From Competibacter_A sp002352125 (GTDB taxonomy: Bacteria; Pseudomonadota; Gammaproteobacteria; Competibacterales; Competibacteraceae), in the NCBI GenBank assembly GCA_035441325.1, contig DAOROA010000011.1:21558-85557 (forward strand): a stretch of 64,000 nucleotides of DNA, given 5' to 3'. Below are positions 1 to 11,311 of the stretch, in pieces; within the stretch, counting starts at the first letter, position 1; the number at the start of each line of letters is the position of its first letter. The notes under the pieces are model-generated. The model had not been told where the DNA came from. It did not search any database and saw only the letters and a list, made by a program, of their open reading frames with translations. Made by a program: the position numbers and the translations under genes.

Positions 1-1
1 G

Positions 2-2809
2 ATGCCGCAAAAATTGCTCTCGTTCGTCCAGCACCCCTACGCCACCACAGTGGATCAGCCGCCGAATTTGCTGTCCGGCGACGATGGCGTGACGCGCATT
101 TTCGCTCTGTTGCGCGAACGCACGCGCGTCGACTTCACGCACTATAAACCCAGCACCGTCATCCGGCGCATCGAGCGGCGCATGACGATGAACCAGATTC
201 ACGATCTGCGCGATTACGTGAGGTTCATGGAAAGCTATGCCGGCGAGGTGATGGCGCTCTACCGTGAACTGCTCATCGGCGTCACCAGTTTTTTTCGCGA
301 CCGCGAAGTGTTCGACGAGCTGGAGCTCAACCGGCTACCTCAGTTGTTGGAGCGCGTCGAAACGCGCGAAGTCCGGTTCTGGGTGGCGGGGTGCTCGACC
401 GGCGAGGAGGCGTATACCTTGGCTATTTTGAGCCGCGAGGTCCTGGAACGCCTGGGAAAACGGCTCGAAGTCAAGATTTTCGCCACCGATCTGGATCGCG
501 ACGCTATTTTGCGTGCCAGCACTGGTATCTATCCTGAAAGCATTGTCGCCGATTTGCCGCCGGGGTACTTGTCCAAATACTTCCATCTCAAGGAAGACCA
601 TCACTATCAAGTGGATCGCGTCATCCGGGAGATGGTGGTTTTCGCCCAACACAACCTCATCAAAGACCCGCCTTTCACCAAGATCGAGCTGGTCAGTTGC
701 CGCAACTTGCTCATTTATCTGCAGCCGGTGTTGCAGCGCAAGGCTCTGGAACTGGTCAACTTTTCGCTCAATCCACAAGGAATTTTGCTGTTGGGTAGCA
801 GCGAAACGACCGGCGAAATGGCCGACTTTTTCGAGCCGTTGCACCAGAGATTCAGGATTTATGCCTCCAAGGGCAAACGTCAGCCGGCGGGGGAAAATCC
901 GGGGTTTTCGGCGCTGCCGGAAGTGCGTTCGCAGCAGAAACGCGCTCACTTTGCGGGGGGGGCCGTATTGCGCGGCTACCAGGAGGAGCGTTTGCTCGAC
1001 CGCCTCCTGCAATCGCTCGCCGAGGACTACGCGCCGCTGGCCGTCGTGGTGAACGAACGGATGGAGGTGATGCACATCTTGGGTAACCCGGAGGGGTATT
1101 TTCGGTTGCAATCTGGCAAGCCGATGAACGACGTGACCCGGATCGCGGTGCCGGAGCTGACTATCCCGCTGGCTACGGGCCTGCAAAAAGTGTTCAAGAC
1201 CGGCGAGACGCTGCAATACACCGGCATTCAGGTAAAAGGGCGCGACGAGCAGAAGACCGTGCGTGTCCACATGCGGTTGTTGCCCGGCAAAAAAGGACAG
1301 GAGCCGTTGGCGGTGGTTTTCGTCGAAGAAACCGCTCCCCGGGCGGGCGAGTCCGTTTCGGGCGATACCCAAGTCTACAATGTCAGCCAGGAGGCCGAGC
1401 AGCGCATTCACGACCTGGAACAGGAACTCCAATTCTCGCAGGAAAATTTGCAGGCCACCATCGAGGAACTGGAAACGTCCAACGAGGAACTGCAAGCCAC
1501 CAACGAGGAACTCCTCGCCAGCAACGAAGAGCTGCAAAGCACCAACGAAGAGTTGCAATCGCTCAACGAGGAACTGCAATCGGTCAACGAGGAACTGCAC
1601 ACCGTCAATGCAGAAAACCAGAGCAAGATCATCGAATTGATCGAGTTAAACAACGATCTGGACAACCTGATAGCCAGTACCCGGATCGGCACCCTGTTTC
1701 TCGACGAGAACTTGGCCATCCGCCGGTTTACGCCCGAGGTCAAGCGCATTTTCAAAATTCTGGATGGCGATGTCGGTCACCCTCTAAGCCGTTTTGCCCA
1801 TAGGCTGATGGATATCGATCCGTTCGAGCTTATCCGGGCGGTGGTGACCAGCGCCGTGGAGCAGGAGCGCGAGGTTTGCACCCAGGAAGGCGCGTGGTTT
1901 CACATGCGCGTTCTGCCTTATCACGTCGGCGCGGATACCGTTTCTGGCGTGGTGCTGACGTTTACCGACATCGGTTTGCTCAAAACCACCAGCGAGGCAT
2001 TGTCGGACCGCGAAACCCGGCTTTCCAGCCTGTATCGCGCCGTGCCGGTAGGGGTGGGACGGATCGCCAATCGCGTCTTTCTCGACGTCAACGATTATCT
2101 GTGCCAAATGGTGGGGTACGCTCGCGATGAGCTGATCGACCAGAGCACGCGCATATTGTATCTGTCTCAGGAAGAATTCGAGTCTGCCGGGAAACATCTG
2201 TACGAACAAATCCAAAAGCAGGGTGTGGGGACCGTGGAGACGCGCTGGCGGCGCAAGGATGGCATGATCGTACCGATCTTGATCAATGGCTCCTCGCTGA
2301 ATCCCGAAATTCCCGACGAGGGTGCGACGTTCACCGTTCTGGATCTGTCCGCCTCCAAGAAATCGCTCGCCCGGGCGCAAGAGTCGGAGCGTTTCACCCG
2401 GGCCGCTCTCGACATGCTGACCGCGCAAGCCGCTATTCTCGACGAGAACGGGACGATTCTCGCGGCCAACAAAGCGTGGCGGGATTTCGCCCTAGACAAC
2501 GCCGGAACATTCGACCTTCTGGCCGAGGGGATCGGCCACCTGCGGATTTGTGGCGAAGTGCCAGAGCGCGGTGCCGAAGAAACCGCCGTCGCGTTCGCCG
2601 AAGGGATCCGAGCCGTGTTGCGCGGGGAATGCGTACTGTTCGAACAAAAATATCCCTACCAGTCACCGAAGGAACGGCACTGGTTCATCGGGCGGGCGAC
2701 TCGTCTACCCGGCGAAGGACCGGCGTGCGTCATCGTGACTCGCGAATGCACGGATATCGGCAAAACGGCAGAAGCAGATCAAATGGAAAGTGGTGTTGTG
2801 TCAAAATGA
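2..2809 (+). CDS. CheB-CheR-PAS fusion protein, 3' part (5'-truncated by window edge)
   Basis: Chemotaxis-type methyltransferase fused to sensor domains. The first residues (MPQKLLSFVQHPY) look like the tail of a CheB methylesterase domain rather than a start, so the gene probably begins left of the window. CheR N-terminal helical domain lies at about 20-100. The SAM-binding methyltransferase follows at about 120-290, with the motif GCSTGEEAYT near 131 and SCRNLLIYL later. A long coiled coil at about 465-555 links to a PAS_10-type domain (555-680) and two further PAS-like domains (to about 925). Proteins of this family methylate receptor-like glutamates and signal through the PAS region; the target is unknown. 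It sits just upstream of a PAS hybrid histidine kinase, a common pairing. No kinase domain is present in it. Confidence 0.85.
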   Translation: MPQKLLSFVQHPYATTVDQPPNLLSGDDGVTRIFALLRERTRVDFTHYKPSTVIRRIERRMTMNQIHDLRDYVRFMESYAGEVMALYRELLIGVTSFFRDREVFDELELNRLPQLLERVETREVRFWVAGCSTGEEAYTLAILSREVLERLGKRLEVKIFATDLDRDAILRASTGIYPESIVADLPPGYLSKYFHLKEDHHYQVDRVIREMVVFAQHNLIKDPPFTKIELVSCRNLLIYLQPVLQRKALELVNFSLNPQGILLLGSSETTGEMADFFEPLHQRFRIYASKGKRQPAGENPGFSALPEVRSQQKRAHFAGGAVLRGYQEERLLDRLLQSLAEDYAPLAVVVNERMEVMHILGNPEGYFRLQSGKPMNDVTRIAVPELTIPLATGLQKVFKTGETLQYTGIQVKGRDEQKTVRVHMRLLPGKKGQEPLAVVFVEETAPRAGESVSGDTQVYNVSQEAEQRIHDLEQELQFSQENLQATIEELETSNEELQATNEELLASNEELQSTNEELQSLNEELQSVNEELHTVNAENQSKIIELIELNNDLDNLIASTRIGTLFLDENLAIRRFTPEVKRIFKILDGDVGHPLSRFAHRLMDIDPFELIRAVVTSAVEQEREVCTQEGAWFHMRVLPYHVGADTVSGVVLTFTDIGLLKTTSEALSDRETRLSSLYRAVPVGVGRIANRVFLDVNDYLCQMVGYARDELIDQSTRILYLSQEEFESAGKHLYEQIQKQGVGTVETRWRRKDGMIVPILINGSSLNPEIPDEGATFTVLDLSASKKSLARAQESERFTRAALDMLTAQAAILDENGTILAANKAWRDFALDNAGTFDLLAEGIGHLRICGEVPERGAEETAVAFAEGIRAVLRGECVLFEQKYPYQSPKERHWFIGRATRLPGEGPACVIVTRECTDIGKTAEADQMESGVVSK
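1481..1606 (+). repeat. 21-bp tandem heptad repeat (NEEL coiled coil)
   Basis: Six AAC-GAR-GAR-CTN/TTG units start at 1481, 1502, 1523, 1544, 1565 and 1586, exactly 21 nt apart. Each encodes a seven-residue unit containing N-E-E-L, giving a regular coiled-coil linker between the CheR and PAS domains. It is a coding repeat typical of CheB-CheR-PAS fusions, not a mobile or regulatory repeat. Confidence 0.85.
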
Positions 2810-2988
2810 GAGCTAGAGTTCGACCATGCGATTCGCGGGCTTCGATCTCGCGGTGCCCGCTGTTTCGCGATGTCGGTTTTTCGGCAAACAGCCATCCACA
2901 ACGAACGCAACTGCCGTATGGGACGCCCCGATAGCGGATTGGGCCACGCATCATCCGATACGGCCACGCAGAGCTAAGGTGCAACACG

Positions 2989-4785
2989 ATGCAAAACAAA
3001 CAGGATGAGGCGAAACTCCTCCGAGAAAAAGCAGAAGCCAAAGCCGCGCGGCACCAGTTCGAAGTGCCGGAGCTTTCGGATGAACAGATCCGCAAGCTGG
3101 TACACGAACTCCACGTCCACCAGATTGAGCTGGAGATCCAGAACGAAGAATTGCGTCGCGTCATGGTGGAGCTGGAACAATCCCGCAACGAGTTCTCTCT
3201 CCTGTTTCATCGAGCGCCGATCGGCTATCTGGTTTTGAACGATGTCGGGTTGATTTACGAGGTCAACGAAACGTTTTGCCGGATGGTGGGTTGCGGCCGG
3301 GATCAGTTGATCGGAAGCCCGTTTTCGGAGTGCATGGAAGGCGATGATCGCGGCGTGTTTCTGGCGCGCTACCGGGCGTTTTTCGGCAGTCCGGCAGGCA
3401 AGACGCTCGAAGCGCTCATCTTGCGCGCGCAAGGGCCAGCGTTTTACGCGCACATGGAGGGGGCCATCATCAACACCTCTTTGGGGCGCCAGCAGGAAAG
3501 CAGCACTCCCCTGCTGTTTCTGGCGGTCACCGACATCACCGAGCGGAAATGGGCGGAAGAAAAACGTTTGCAATTGGAGCGCCAGATGCAGCAAACCCAG
3601 AAGCTGGAAAGCCTGGGCGTGCTGGCCGGCGGCATCGCGCACGATTTCAACAACCTCCTGACGGTCATTCTGGGAAACGCCAGCCTGGCCTCGGACGAGT
3701 TGCCGCCGGTGATGACTCCCGCGCGCGATAGCCTAAAGGCGATCGAAGAAACCTCGCTACGCGCCGCCGAATTGTGCCGGCAAATGTTGGCGTATTCGGG
3801 CAAGGGCCAATGCGTCATCGAAAACATCAGGTTGCGCGATTTGATCGGAGAAATGGTTTCGCTGTTCAAAGCTTCCATCAGCAAGAAAGCGATTCTGAAC
3901 TTGAACCTGAAAGATCCGCTGCCTCCTCTGCGGGGCGATCCCAGCCAAATTCGCCAAGTGATCATGAACCTGGTGATCAACGCATCGGAAGCGCTCGAAG
4001 AGTACAGCGGTGCGATCACCATTTCGACCGGCATCATGGAGTGTTCGCGCGAGTACCTGTCCGAAGCGTTCCTGAACGAGAGCTTGGCGGAAGGATCCTA
4101 CGTGTGGTTGGAGGTATCGGACACGGGTTGCGGCATGGACCAAGAAACCCAGCGGCGCATCTTCGAACCGTTTTTTACCACCAAATTCACCGGGCGGGGC
4201 CTGGGGCTGTCGGCCGTGCTGGGCATCGTGCGCGGGCACAAGGGGGCGCTCAAGGTTTACAGCGAGCCGGGTCGGGGCACGACGTTCAAAGTGCTGTTTC
4301 CCGCCGTGCTGGAGGAAAAAGCATCGGTAGGCCGGAGCAACAGCGCCAAACCAGGCGGCTGGAAAGGTGCGGGCACGATCTTGCTGGTAGACGATGAAGA
4401 ATCCGTCCGGTTGATGGGCAACAGGATGCTGGAGCGGGTCGGCTTCGAGGTGCTGACCGCCGTGGACGGTCGCGAGGCCTTGGAAATTTACCGCGAGCGG
4501 CACGACGACATCGCGTTGGTGCTGCTCGATCTGACCATGCCCGACTTGGACGGCGAAGAAACGTTCCGGGAGTTGCGCCGGATCGATCCGCAAGTCCAGG
4601 TCGTGATGTCGAGCGGCTACACCGAAAGCGAAATCGCCCCGCGATTTGCCGGCAAGCGGTTGTCCGGTTTTTTGCAGAAGCCGTACACGTTGAACGCGCT
4701 GACGGAATGCCTGCGCGACGCGCTGGGCGCCGCTCCCCTCGGCGGGCAAGGACTGGTGCCGCCGCCAGAAAGAAGGGGCGTTTGA
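2989..4785 (+). CDS. PAS-domain hybrid histidine kinase with C-terminal receiver
   Basis: 598-residue cytoplasmic hybrid sensor kinase; no membrane segments. An N-terminal coiled coil (about 15-65) is followed by a PAS domain (about 70-190). The dimerisation/phosphoacceptor box is GGIAHDFNNLL with His at 218. The HATPase core shows an N box (MNLVINASEAL), a G1 box (DTGCGMD) and a G2 box (GRGLGLSAVLGI). A receiver domain starts near 464 and its phospho-acceptor Asp is D514 (LLDLTMPD). It starts at ATG 2989 behind a weak AAGG. It follows the CheB-CheR-PAS gene by about 180 nt. Signal and output are unknown; the terminal receiver could pass phosphate on or act as a sink. Confidence 0.88.
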   Translation: MQNKQDEAKLLREKAEAKAARHQFEVPELSDEQIRKLVHELHVHQIELEIQNEELRRVMVELEQSRNEFSLLFHRAPIGYLVLNDVGLIYEVNETFCRMVGCGRDQLIGSPFSECMEGDDRGVFLARYRAFFGSPAGKTLEALILRAQGPAFYAHMEGAIINTSLGRQQESSTPLLFLAVTDITERKWAEEKRLQLERQMQQTQKLESLGVLAGGIAHDFNNLLTVILGNASLASDELPPVMTPARDSLKAIEETSLRAAELCRQMLAYSGKGQCVIENIRLRDLIGEMVSLFKASISKKAILNLNLKDPLPPLRGDPSQIRQVIMNLVINASEALEEYSGAITISTGIMECSREYLSEAFLNESLAEGSYVWLEVSDTGCGMDQETQRRIFEPFFTTKFTGRGLGLSAVLGIVRGHKGALKVYSEPGRGTTFKVLFPAVLEEKASVGRSNSAKPGGWKGAGTILLVDDEESVRLMGNRMLERVGFEVLTAVDGREALEIYRERHDDIALVLLDLTMPDLDGEETFRELRRIDPQVQVVMSSGYTESEIAPRFAGKRLSGFLQKPYTLNALTECLRDALGAAPLGGQGLVPPPERRGV

Positions 4786-4810
4786 TTTGTTGAGAGAACC
4801 GGAGGGTATC

Positions 4811-5590
4811 GTGCGATTTCCCAGCGTCTTCGTCTCTCACGGTGCGCCGACCTTAGCCGTCGAGGACAACCCGGCCAGCCGGTTCCTGCGGGCGTTCGGC
4901 GCGGAACTGGGTCGGCCCCGCGCCATCCTGGTCGTTTCCGCGCATTGGGATACCGTCGTGCCGACGGTATCCACCGCCCCGCGCCTGGAGACGATCCACG
5001 ACTTTGGCGGATTCGACCCGGCTCTCTACGCGATCCGCTACGAACCGCCGGGGGCGGTCGAAACGGCAACGCGGGCGCAGTCCTTGCTGCAAGAGGCGGG
5101 ATTTGCGGTGCGAGCCGATCCGGTGCGCGGGATCGATCACGGCGGCTGGGTGCCGCTGTCGTTGATGTATCCGGCGGCGGATATCCCAGTGCTGCAACTG
5201 AGCGTGCAATCCCGGCTGGCGGCCGGACATCATTTCCGTCTCGGCCAAGCCTTGCGGCCTTTACGCGACGCGGGGGTGCTGATCCTGGCTTCCGGCAGCC
5301 TGACGCACAACCTTCGGGAAGCGTTCCGCGCCATCCCCGGCGCGCCGACGCCGACGTGGGTTACCGAATTTGGCGAATGGGTGGCGAGAACGCTGGCCGA
5401 GCAGCGCATCGACGACGTGCTCGATTACGAACGGCTGGGACCGCACGCGCGCCAAAACCATCCCACGGTGGAGCATTTCGTACCCCTGCTGGTCGCGTTG
5501 GGGGCAGGCACTCCGGACGCCCTCCCGCGCCGGGTCCACGCTAGCACCACGCTGGGTGTGCTGGCGATGGATGCCTACGCGTTCGATTAG
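4811..5590 (+). CDS. DODA-type extradiol aromatic ring-opening dioxygenase (YgiD-like)
   Basis: About 259 residues, matching the class III extradiol (LigB/YgiD, 4,5-DOPA dioxygenase) family, which cleaves catechol-type rings with non-haem metal. Family features visible are FVSHGAPTLA at the N terminus (metal His), VVSAHWD, the DHGGWVPLSLMYP segment, ASGSLTHNLRE, and NHPTVEHFVPLLVALGA near the end. The reading frame opens at TTG 4787, but GTG 4811 is preferred: GGAGG lies at 4801-4805, five bases upstream, and the conserved sequence begins right after it. The gene follows the hybrid kinase by about 25 nt and may be cotranscribed. The physiological substrate cannot be read from sequence. Confidence 0.85.
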   Translation: MRFPSVFVSHGAPTLAVEDNPASRFLRAFGAELGRPRAILVVSAHWDTVVPTVSTAPRLETIHDFGGFDPALYAIRYEPPGAVETATRAQSLLQEAGFAVRADPVRGIDHGGWVPLSLMYPAADIPVLQLSVQSRLAAGHHFRLGQALRPLRDAGVLILASGSLTHNLREAFRAIPGAPTPTWVTEFGEWVARTLAEQRIDDVLDYERLGPHARQNHPTVEHFVPLLVALGAGTPDALPRRVHASTTLGVLAMDAYAFD

Positions 5591-5936
5591 CTGGCGGGCG
5601 GTCCAAAAATCCGAATGCAGGTACGCGCTGAAGCGTCGTGCTTCGGCGTTCGCGTCCATCGCCCTTCGAAGTATCCATCCGCAAATGTTCGGAAAACCGA
5701 ACGCTATCGTGCGCTTCGTTCGGGCGGCCGAAAAAATGGCGCTCCATCCGGTTGATAAAGAAATATAAATCAATTACATGAATATCTCGTGCGCCCGATA
5801 TGCTGCGGCATGGAATCTGCTATGAAATTCGCGGAGTTCCATATCTTGTGCGGTGTTCCAGATGTCTGCCGCGCGAATTGCGGAGTCCGTGCGGCGAGTG
5901 GATGGATGTCCGGGAAACCCCCACGACGAGGATGAC
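5591..5936. other. Intergenic stretch, no feature recognised
   Basis: 346 bases between the dioxygenase and the dctB-like kinase. Only short ORFs without sensible composition or ribosome sites were seen. A locally A+T-rich run around 5755-5780 could hold the promoter of the kinase/regulator pair, but no clear hexamers or sigma-54 -24/-12 element were found. Confidence 0.4.
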
Positions 5937-7801
5937 ATGCCGAAAAGTGGAGGTGGCCGCGCAACCCTGATCGGCGCGGGAGGGCTTGCCATCATGATCT
6001 TTGCCGCCGGGTTGACGTATTTTTGGAGAGAGTTTCGCGGCTTGTCGGAGTTACAGGCGAAGGGCGTTCACCAGCTCGAACTCTACGCGAACGGCTTGCA
6101 AAGCGAACTCGACCGGTTTCTGTACGTTCCGGGCCTCGTCGAACTGGCGCGGGATGTCCTCGCCGTGATCGAAGCGCCGGTCGATGCGCTGCGCCGCCAG
6201 AACGCGAACGCCTATCTCGAACGGCTGAACGAGCGCGCCGGCACCAACGTTATCTACGTCCTCGATGTTTCGGGGAAGGTTCTGGCATCGAGCAACTGGC
6301 AACAGCCAGACAGCTTTGTCGGCATGGATTTTTCTTTCCGGCCGTATTTCCAGATCGCATCGCACGGCGAGCGCGGGCGCTTTTTCGGCGTTGGCACCAC
6401 CAGCGGACAACCGGGATATTATTTCTCTCACCCCATTCGCCGCGACGGCAAGCTAGCCGGGGTCGCGGCGGTCAAGGTGAGCCTGGACCGCGTCGAACAA
6501 TCTTGGTCCGGCGGCGAAGAAGGGGTGCTGTTGGCCGACGGGCACGGCGTCGTCGTGCTGGCTTCGGAGCCGGCCTGGAAGTTCACCACCCTCCGGCCGC
6601 TCGACGAGCATACTCGCGCCGAGCTGCTGCGAACCCGGCAATTCGACCGCAAGACGCTGCGGCGGCTCGATCTGAACGTGATCGACGAACTGGGGAGCGG
6701 GCTGCGCATCGTCTCTTTGAGCGAGAGTTCGGCCACCGGCACGTTCCACAAGCCGGCGCAAGAATTTCTCGCCCAAATTCGACCGATGGCAAACTCCGAC
6801 TGGGAGTTGATGGTGTTGTCGAAACTCGATCCGGTGCGGGTGGCCGCGCTCGGCGACAGCATGCTTGCCGGAGTGGTCGCCGCTTTCGGCTGGATGTTGT
6901 TGCTCTACCTGAACGAGCGGCGCCGCAACATCAAAGTGAGTCTCGCCGCCAAAGAGGCGCTCGAACGCGCCTACGGCGAGCTCGAACGGCGAGTTCGCGA
7001 ACGCACCACCGATCTGACCGCTGCCAACGCTCGCTTGCAGGCGGAAATCGAAGAGCGAGAGCGCACCGAACGCCATCTGCAAACCACCGAAAACGAACTG
7101 GTCCAGGCCGGCAAGCTGGCCGTGTTGGGGCAACTGTCCACCGGCATCACGCACGAGCTCAACCAGCCGCTCGCCGCGCTGCGTACCCTTTCGGATAACA
7201 CGATCAAGTTTCTGCAACGAGGCGATCTGGAAACGGCGCAAGCCAATCTGACCACCATCGGCCAACTGGTGGAACGCATGGGACACATCACCGGACAGCT
7301 CAAAGTGTTTGCTCGCAAAGCGCCATCGCAACCGCGATTGGTCGAGGCTCACAAAGCGATTCGAAACGCCCTGCTACTGTTGAACCCGCGCATCCGGAAA
7401 GAGGGCGTCCATCTGGAGCTCGACTGCCCCGAGCGGTCACCGACGATTTTCTGCGACCAGAATCGCCTCGAACAGGTTTTGATCAATTTGATCGGCAACG
7501 CTTTGGATGCCACGAAAACATCGGAAGCCAAACGGCTGTGGGTCGGGTGCGAAACGGATGGTGATCGCGTCGTCATCCGCGTCCGCGACGGCGGTTCCGG
7601 TTTGACCGAAGAAGCGAAACGGCGCTTATTCGAACCGTTTTTCACGACCAAGGAACCCGGCGCGGGCCTCGGTTTGGGGCTGGCCATTTCGTCGGGAATC
7701 GTTCGCGAATGCGGTGGTACCCTTTTCGGCGACAATCACCCGGAAGGCGGCGCGATTTTTTGTCTGGAACTTCCTTTGGTTCCCGCAGAGGATGGACCGG
7801 C

Positions 7802-7805
<4 letters not shown>
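5937..7805 (+). CDS. dctB: DctB-type sensor histidine kinase
   Basis: About 622-residue membrane kinase of the C4-dicarboxylate sensor family. A TM helix at about 12-32 is followed by a periplasmic double-CACHE sensor with the family signature S-N-W...FVGMDFSFRPYF...GRFFGVGTTSGQPGYYFSHP. A second TM segment sits near 300-320 (MLAGVVAAFGWMLLLYL). A coiled-coil linker leads to the H box (GITHELNQPLAALR, His 406), N box (LINLIGNALDA), G1 (RDGGSGL) and G2 (GAGLGLGLAIS). ATG 5937 is chosen over ATG 5853 because a GAGGA ribosome site precedes it and the TM helix starts soon after. It overlaps the next gene by ATGA, so the pair is translationally coupled. No C4-dicarboxylate transporter gene lies in this window. 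Confidence 0.88.
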
Positions 7806-9178
<1,373 letters not shown>

Positions 9179-9179
9179 A

Positions 9180-9227
9180 CCGGATTTTCGTTTCGCCGGC
9201 CGCTTTCGGCGGGGGATCGAAATCCGG
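9180..9227 (+). terminator. Long imperfect hairpin downstream of dctD
   Basis: Outer arms CCGGATTT (9180-9187) and AAATCCGG (9220-9227) pair perfectly. An inner CGCCG/CGGCG stem adds to the fold. It lies immediately after the dctD stop. No U tract follows, so it may be a terminator or simply a stabilising 3' hairpin. Confidence 0.4.
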
Positions 9228-9275
9228 CAGAAGCGAAGATACCGGCGGCTTACGACACCGGAGTATCATGCGCGA

Positions 9276-9854
9276 ATGCCCTCTATCGCCCTGATCCGCC
9301 ATCCGTCCACGCCCAGCGCCGCCGTGCGCCGCGTCGCGGTGCGGGTGCGCCGGACGCGCGCGAACGCGCTCGCGCTGGTGTACGTGATCGAGGGCAAGAT
9401 AGAGCGCGTGCGCCTGCCGCCCCCGTGCCCGTCTCGTCGCGCCGACGAACTGTGGCGGCATACCTGCTGCGAGGCGTTTCTGGCGGGACGCGGGCAAACC
9501 GGTTATTACGAGTACAATTTCGCGCCATCGACCGAATGGGCCGTTTATCGCTTCACGGCGTATCGGGAAGGTATGGCGGCGGTGGACAAAGCGGAACCGC
9601 TGCGCATCGCCCCGCGCGTCCGGCTGGATCGGATCGCGCTATCGGCCATCGTCGATCCCGGCGTGTCGCCGCATCTGGCCGGCGCGGATTGGCGCCTGGC
9701 CGCATCCGCCATCATCGAAGAAACGGATGGCCATCGCTCGTATTGGGCGCTCCGGCACCCGCCGGGCCGGCCGGATTTCCACCATCCGGACGGTTTCGCG
9801 CTCGTGCTCGACCGGTCCGCTCCGGTCGCGGCGCGCGCGCGACGGCAAGATTAA
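9276..9854 (+). CDS. DOMON-like domain protein of unknown function
   Basis: 192 residues, rich in Arg. It resembles the family annotated as DOMON-like domain-containing protein, in which segments of the type LWRHTCCEAFLA, YYEYNFAPSTEWAVY and YWALRHPPGRPDFHHPDGFAL are conserved. DOMON folds are beta-sandwiches that bind haem or sugars, but this subfamily has no assigned role. No signal peptide is evident. It lies about 30 nt upstream of alaA on the same strand and could be cotranscribed with it. Confidence 0.7.
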   Translation: MPSIALIRHPSTPSAAVRRVAVRVRRTRANALALVYVIEGKIERVRLPPPCPSRRADELWRHTCCEAFLAGRGQTGYYEYNFAPSTEWAVYRFTAYREGMAAVDKAEPLRIAPRVRLDRIALSAIVDPGVSPHLAGADWRLAASAIIEETDGHRSYWALRHPPGRPDFHHPDGFALVLDRSAPVAARARRQD

Positions 9855-9883
9855 ACCGATTAACTCAATAGGACGAACTCCCG

Positions 9884-11110
9884 ATGCAACCCATACTGAA
9901 ATCCGCCAAGCTGTCCAATGTTTGTTACGATATTCGCGGACCGGTGTTGGCACGCTCCAAGCAGATGGAAGATGAAGGACAGCGGATCACCAAGCTCAAT
10001 ATCGGCAATCCGGCGCCGTTCGGTTTTCTGGCGCCGGACGAGATCGTGCAAGACGTGATCCGCAACCTGCCGGACGCCTCCGGTTACTGCGACTCGAAAG
10101 GTTTGTTCGCGGCGCGCAAGGCGGTGATGCACTACACCCAGCAAAAGCACGTTCGCGGGGTACAGGTCGAAGACATCTACATCGGCAACGGCGTATCCGA
10201 GCTGATCGTGATGACCTTGCAGGCGTTGCTGAACAACGGCGACGAGGTGCTGATTCCGGCTCCGGACTACCCGTTGTGGACAGCGGCGGTGAGCCTGTCG
10301 GGCGGCACGCCGCGCCACTACTTGTGCGACGAGCAGTCGGACTGGTTGCCGGATTTGGACGACGTGCGCGGCAAGATCACGCCGAACACCCGCGCCATCG
10401 TCGTGATCAACCCGAACAACCCGACCGGCGCGCTGTATCCGGTGGAGATATTGCAGGGGATCTTGGAGATCGCCCGCCAGAACCAGCTCATCGTTTACGC
10501 CGACGAGATTTACGACAAGGTGCTCTACGACGGTGCCGAGCACACCTCGATCGCGTCCTTGGCGGATGACGTGCTGTGCCTGACGTTCAACGGGCTGTCG
10601 AAAAACTATCGGGCTTGCGGCTATCGCGCGGGCTGGGTTGCAGTGTCGGGCGAGAGGAGCCACGCGCAGGACTATATCGAGGGACTCACCATTCTTGCCT
10701 CGATGCGGCTGTGCGCCAACGTGCCGGCACAGTACGCGATCCAGACTGCGCTCGGCGGCTACCAGAGCATCGACGATCTGGTGCTGCCTACGGGTCGCCT
10801 CGGCAAGCAGCGCGATTTGGCCTTCGAGTTGCTGACGGCGATTCCAGGCGTCAGTTGCGTCAAGCCGCGCGCGGCGCTGTATCTGTTTCCCCACCTCGAT
10901 CCGAAGTGTTATCCCATCGCCGACGACCAGCAGTTCGTGCTCGACTTTTTGTTGGAGGAAAAGGTGTTGCTGGTGCAGGGCACCGGATTCAACTGGCCGC
11001 ATCCCGACCATTTGCGGATTGTGTTTCTGCCCCACGAAGACGATTTGAACGACGCGATCGGGCGTTTTGCCTGTTTTCTGGATCGTTATCGCAAGCGTCA
11101 TGGCTTGTGA
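9884..11110 (+). CDS. alaA: Alanine-synthesising aminotransferase (AlaA-type)
   Basis: 408-residue class I/II PLP aminotransferase. Seen: the N-terminal KSAKLSNVCYDIRGP, typical of AlaA; NPNNPTGALY; the PLP-contact region YADEIYDKVLYDGAEH; and the Schiff-base lysine K240 in NGLSKNYRACGYRAGW. The length equals the family's usual length. It makes alanine from pyruvate with glutamate as donor in the cytoplasm. It starts at ATG 9884 and ends before a convergent gene, with an inverted repeat between them. Confidence 0.88.
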   Translation: MQPILKSAKLSNVCYDIRGPVLARSKQMEDEGQRITKLNIGNPAPFGFLAPDEIVQDVIRNLPDASGYCDSKGLFAARKAVMHYTQQKHVRGVQVEDIYIGNGVSELIVMTLQALLNNGDEVLIPAPDYPLWTAAVSLSGGTPRHYLCDEQSDWLPDLDDVRGKITPNTRAIVVINPNNPTGALYPVEILQGILEIARQNQLIVYADEIYDKVLYDGAEHTSIASLADDVLCLTFNGLSKNYRACGYRAGWVAVSGERSHAQDYIEGLTILASMRLCANVPAQYAIQTALGGYQSIDDLVLPTGRLGKQRDLAFELLTAIPGVSCVKPRAALYLFPHLDPKCYPIADDQQFVLDFLLEEKVLLVQGTGFNWPHPDHLRIVFLPHEDDLNDAIGRFACFLDRYRKRHGL

Positions 11111-11126
11111 CGGATAGGCCGATCGG

Positions 11127-11162
11127 CTCGTTTCTTTGCCTTTTTTGGGGCGAAGAAACGAG
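11127..11162. terminator. Inverted repeat between convergent genes (10-bp arms)
   Basis: CTCGTTTCTT (11127-11136) pairs perfectly with AAGAAACGAG (11153-11162) across a 16-nt loop that contains a T6 run. It lies just past the alaA stop and 150 bases from the end of the convergent hydrolase gene. It is plausibly a bidirectional terminator, or a copy of an intergenic repeat. Confidence 0.45.
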
Positions 11163-11311
11163 TTGGCGCTTCGCGTCGCAAAATGGAAACCAGATGTGAC
11201 CGCAATTGGTCTCATGCGGATCACGCTCCTTTGAGCGAGCTGTATGCGGTTGTTTTGCAAAACCGAAATCGGATAACCGGACGTTACCGGGCCATCGGTC
11301 TCTCGTCGTGG

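Noticed and set aside
335..1600. 421-codon minus-strand frame with QFLV repeats
   Set aside because: The repeats are the complement of the NEEL coiled-coil repeats of the CheR-PAS gene.
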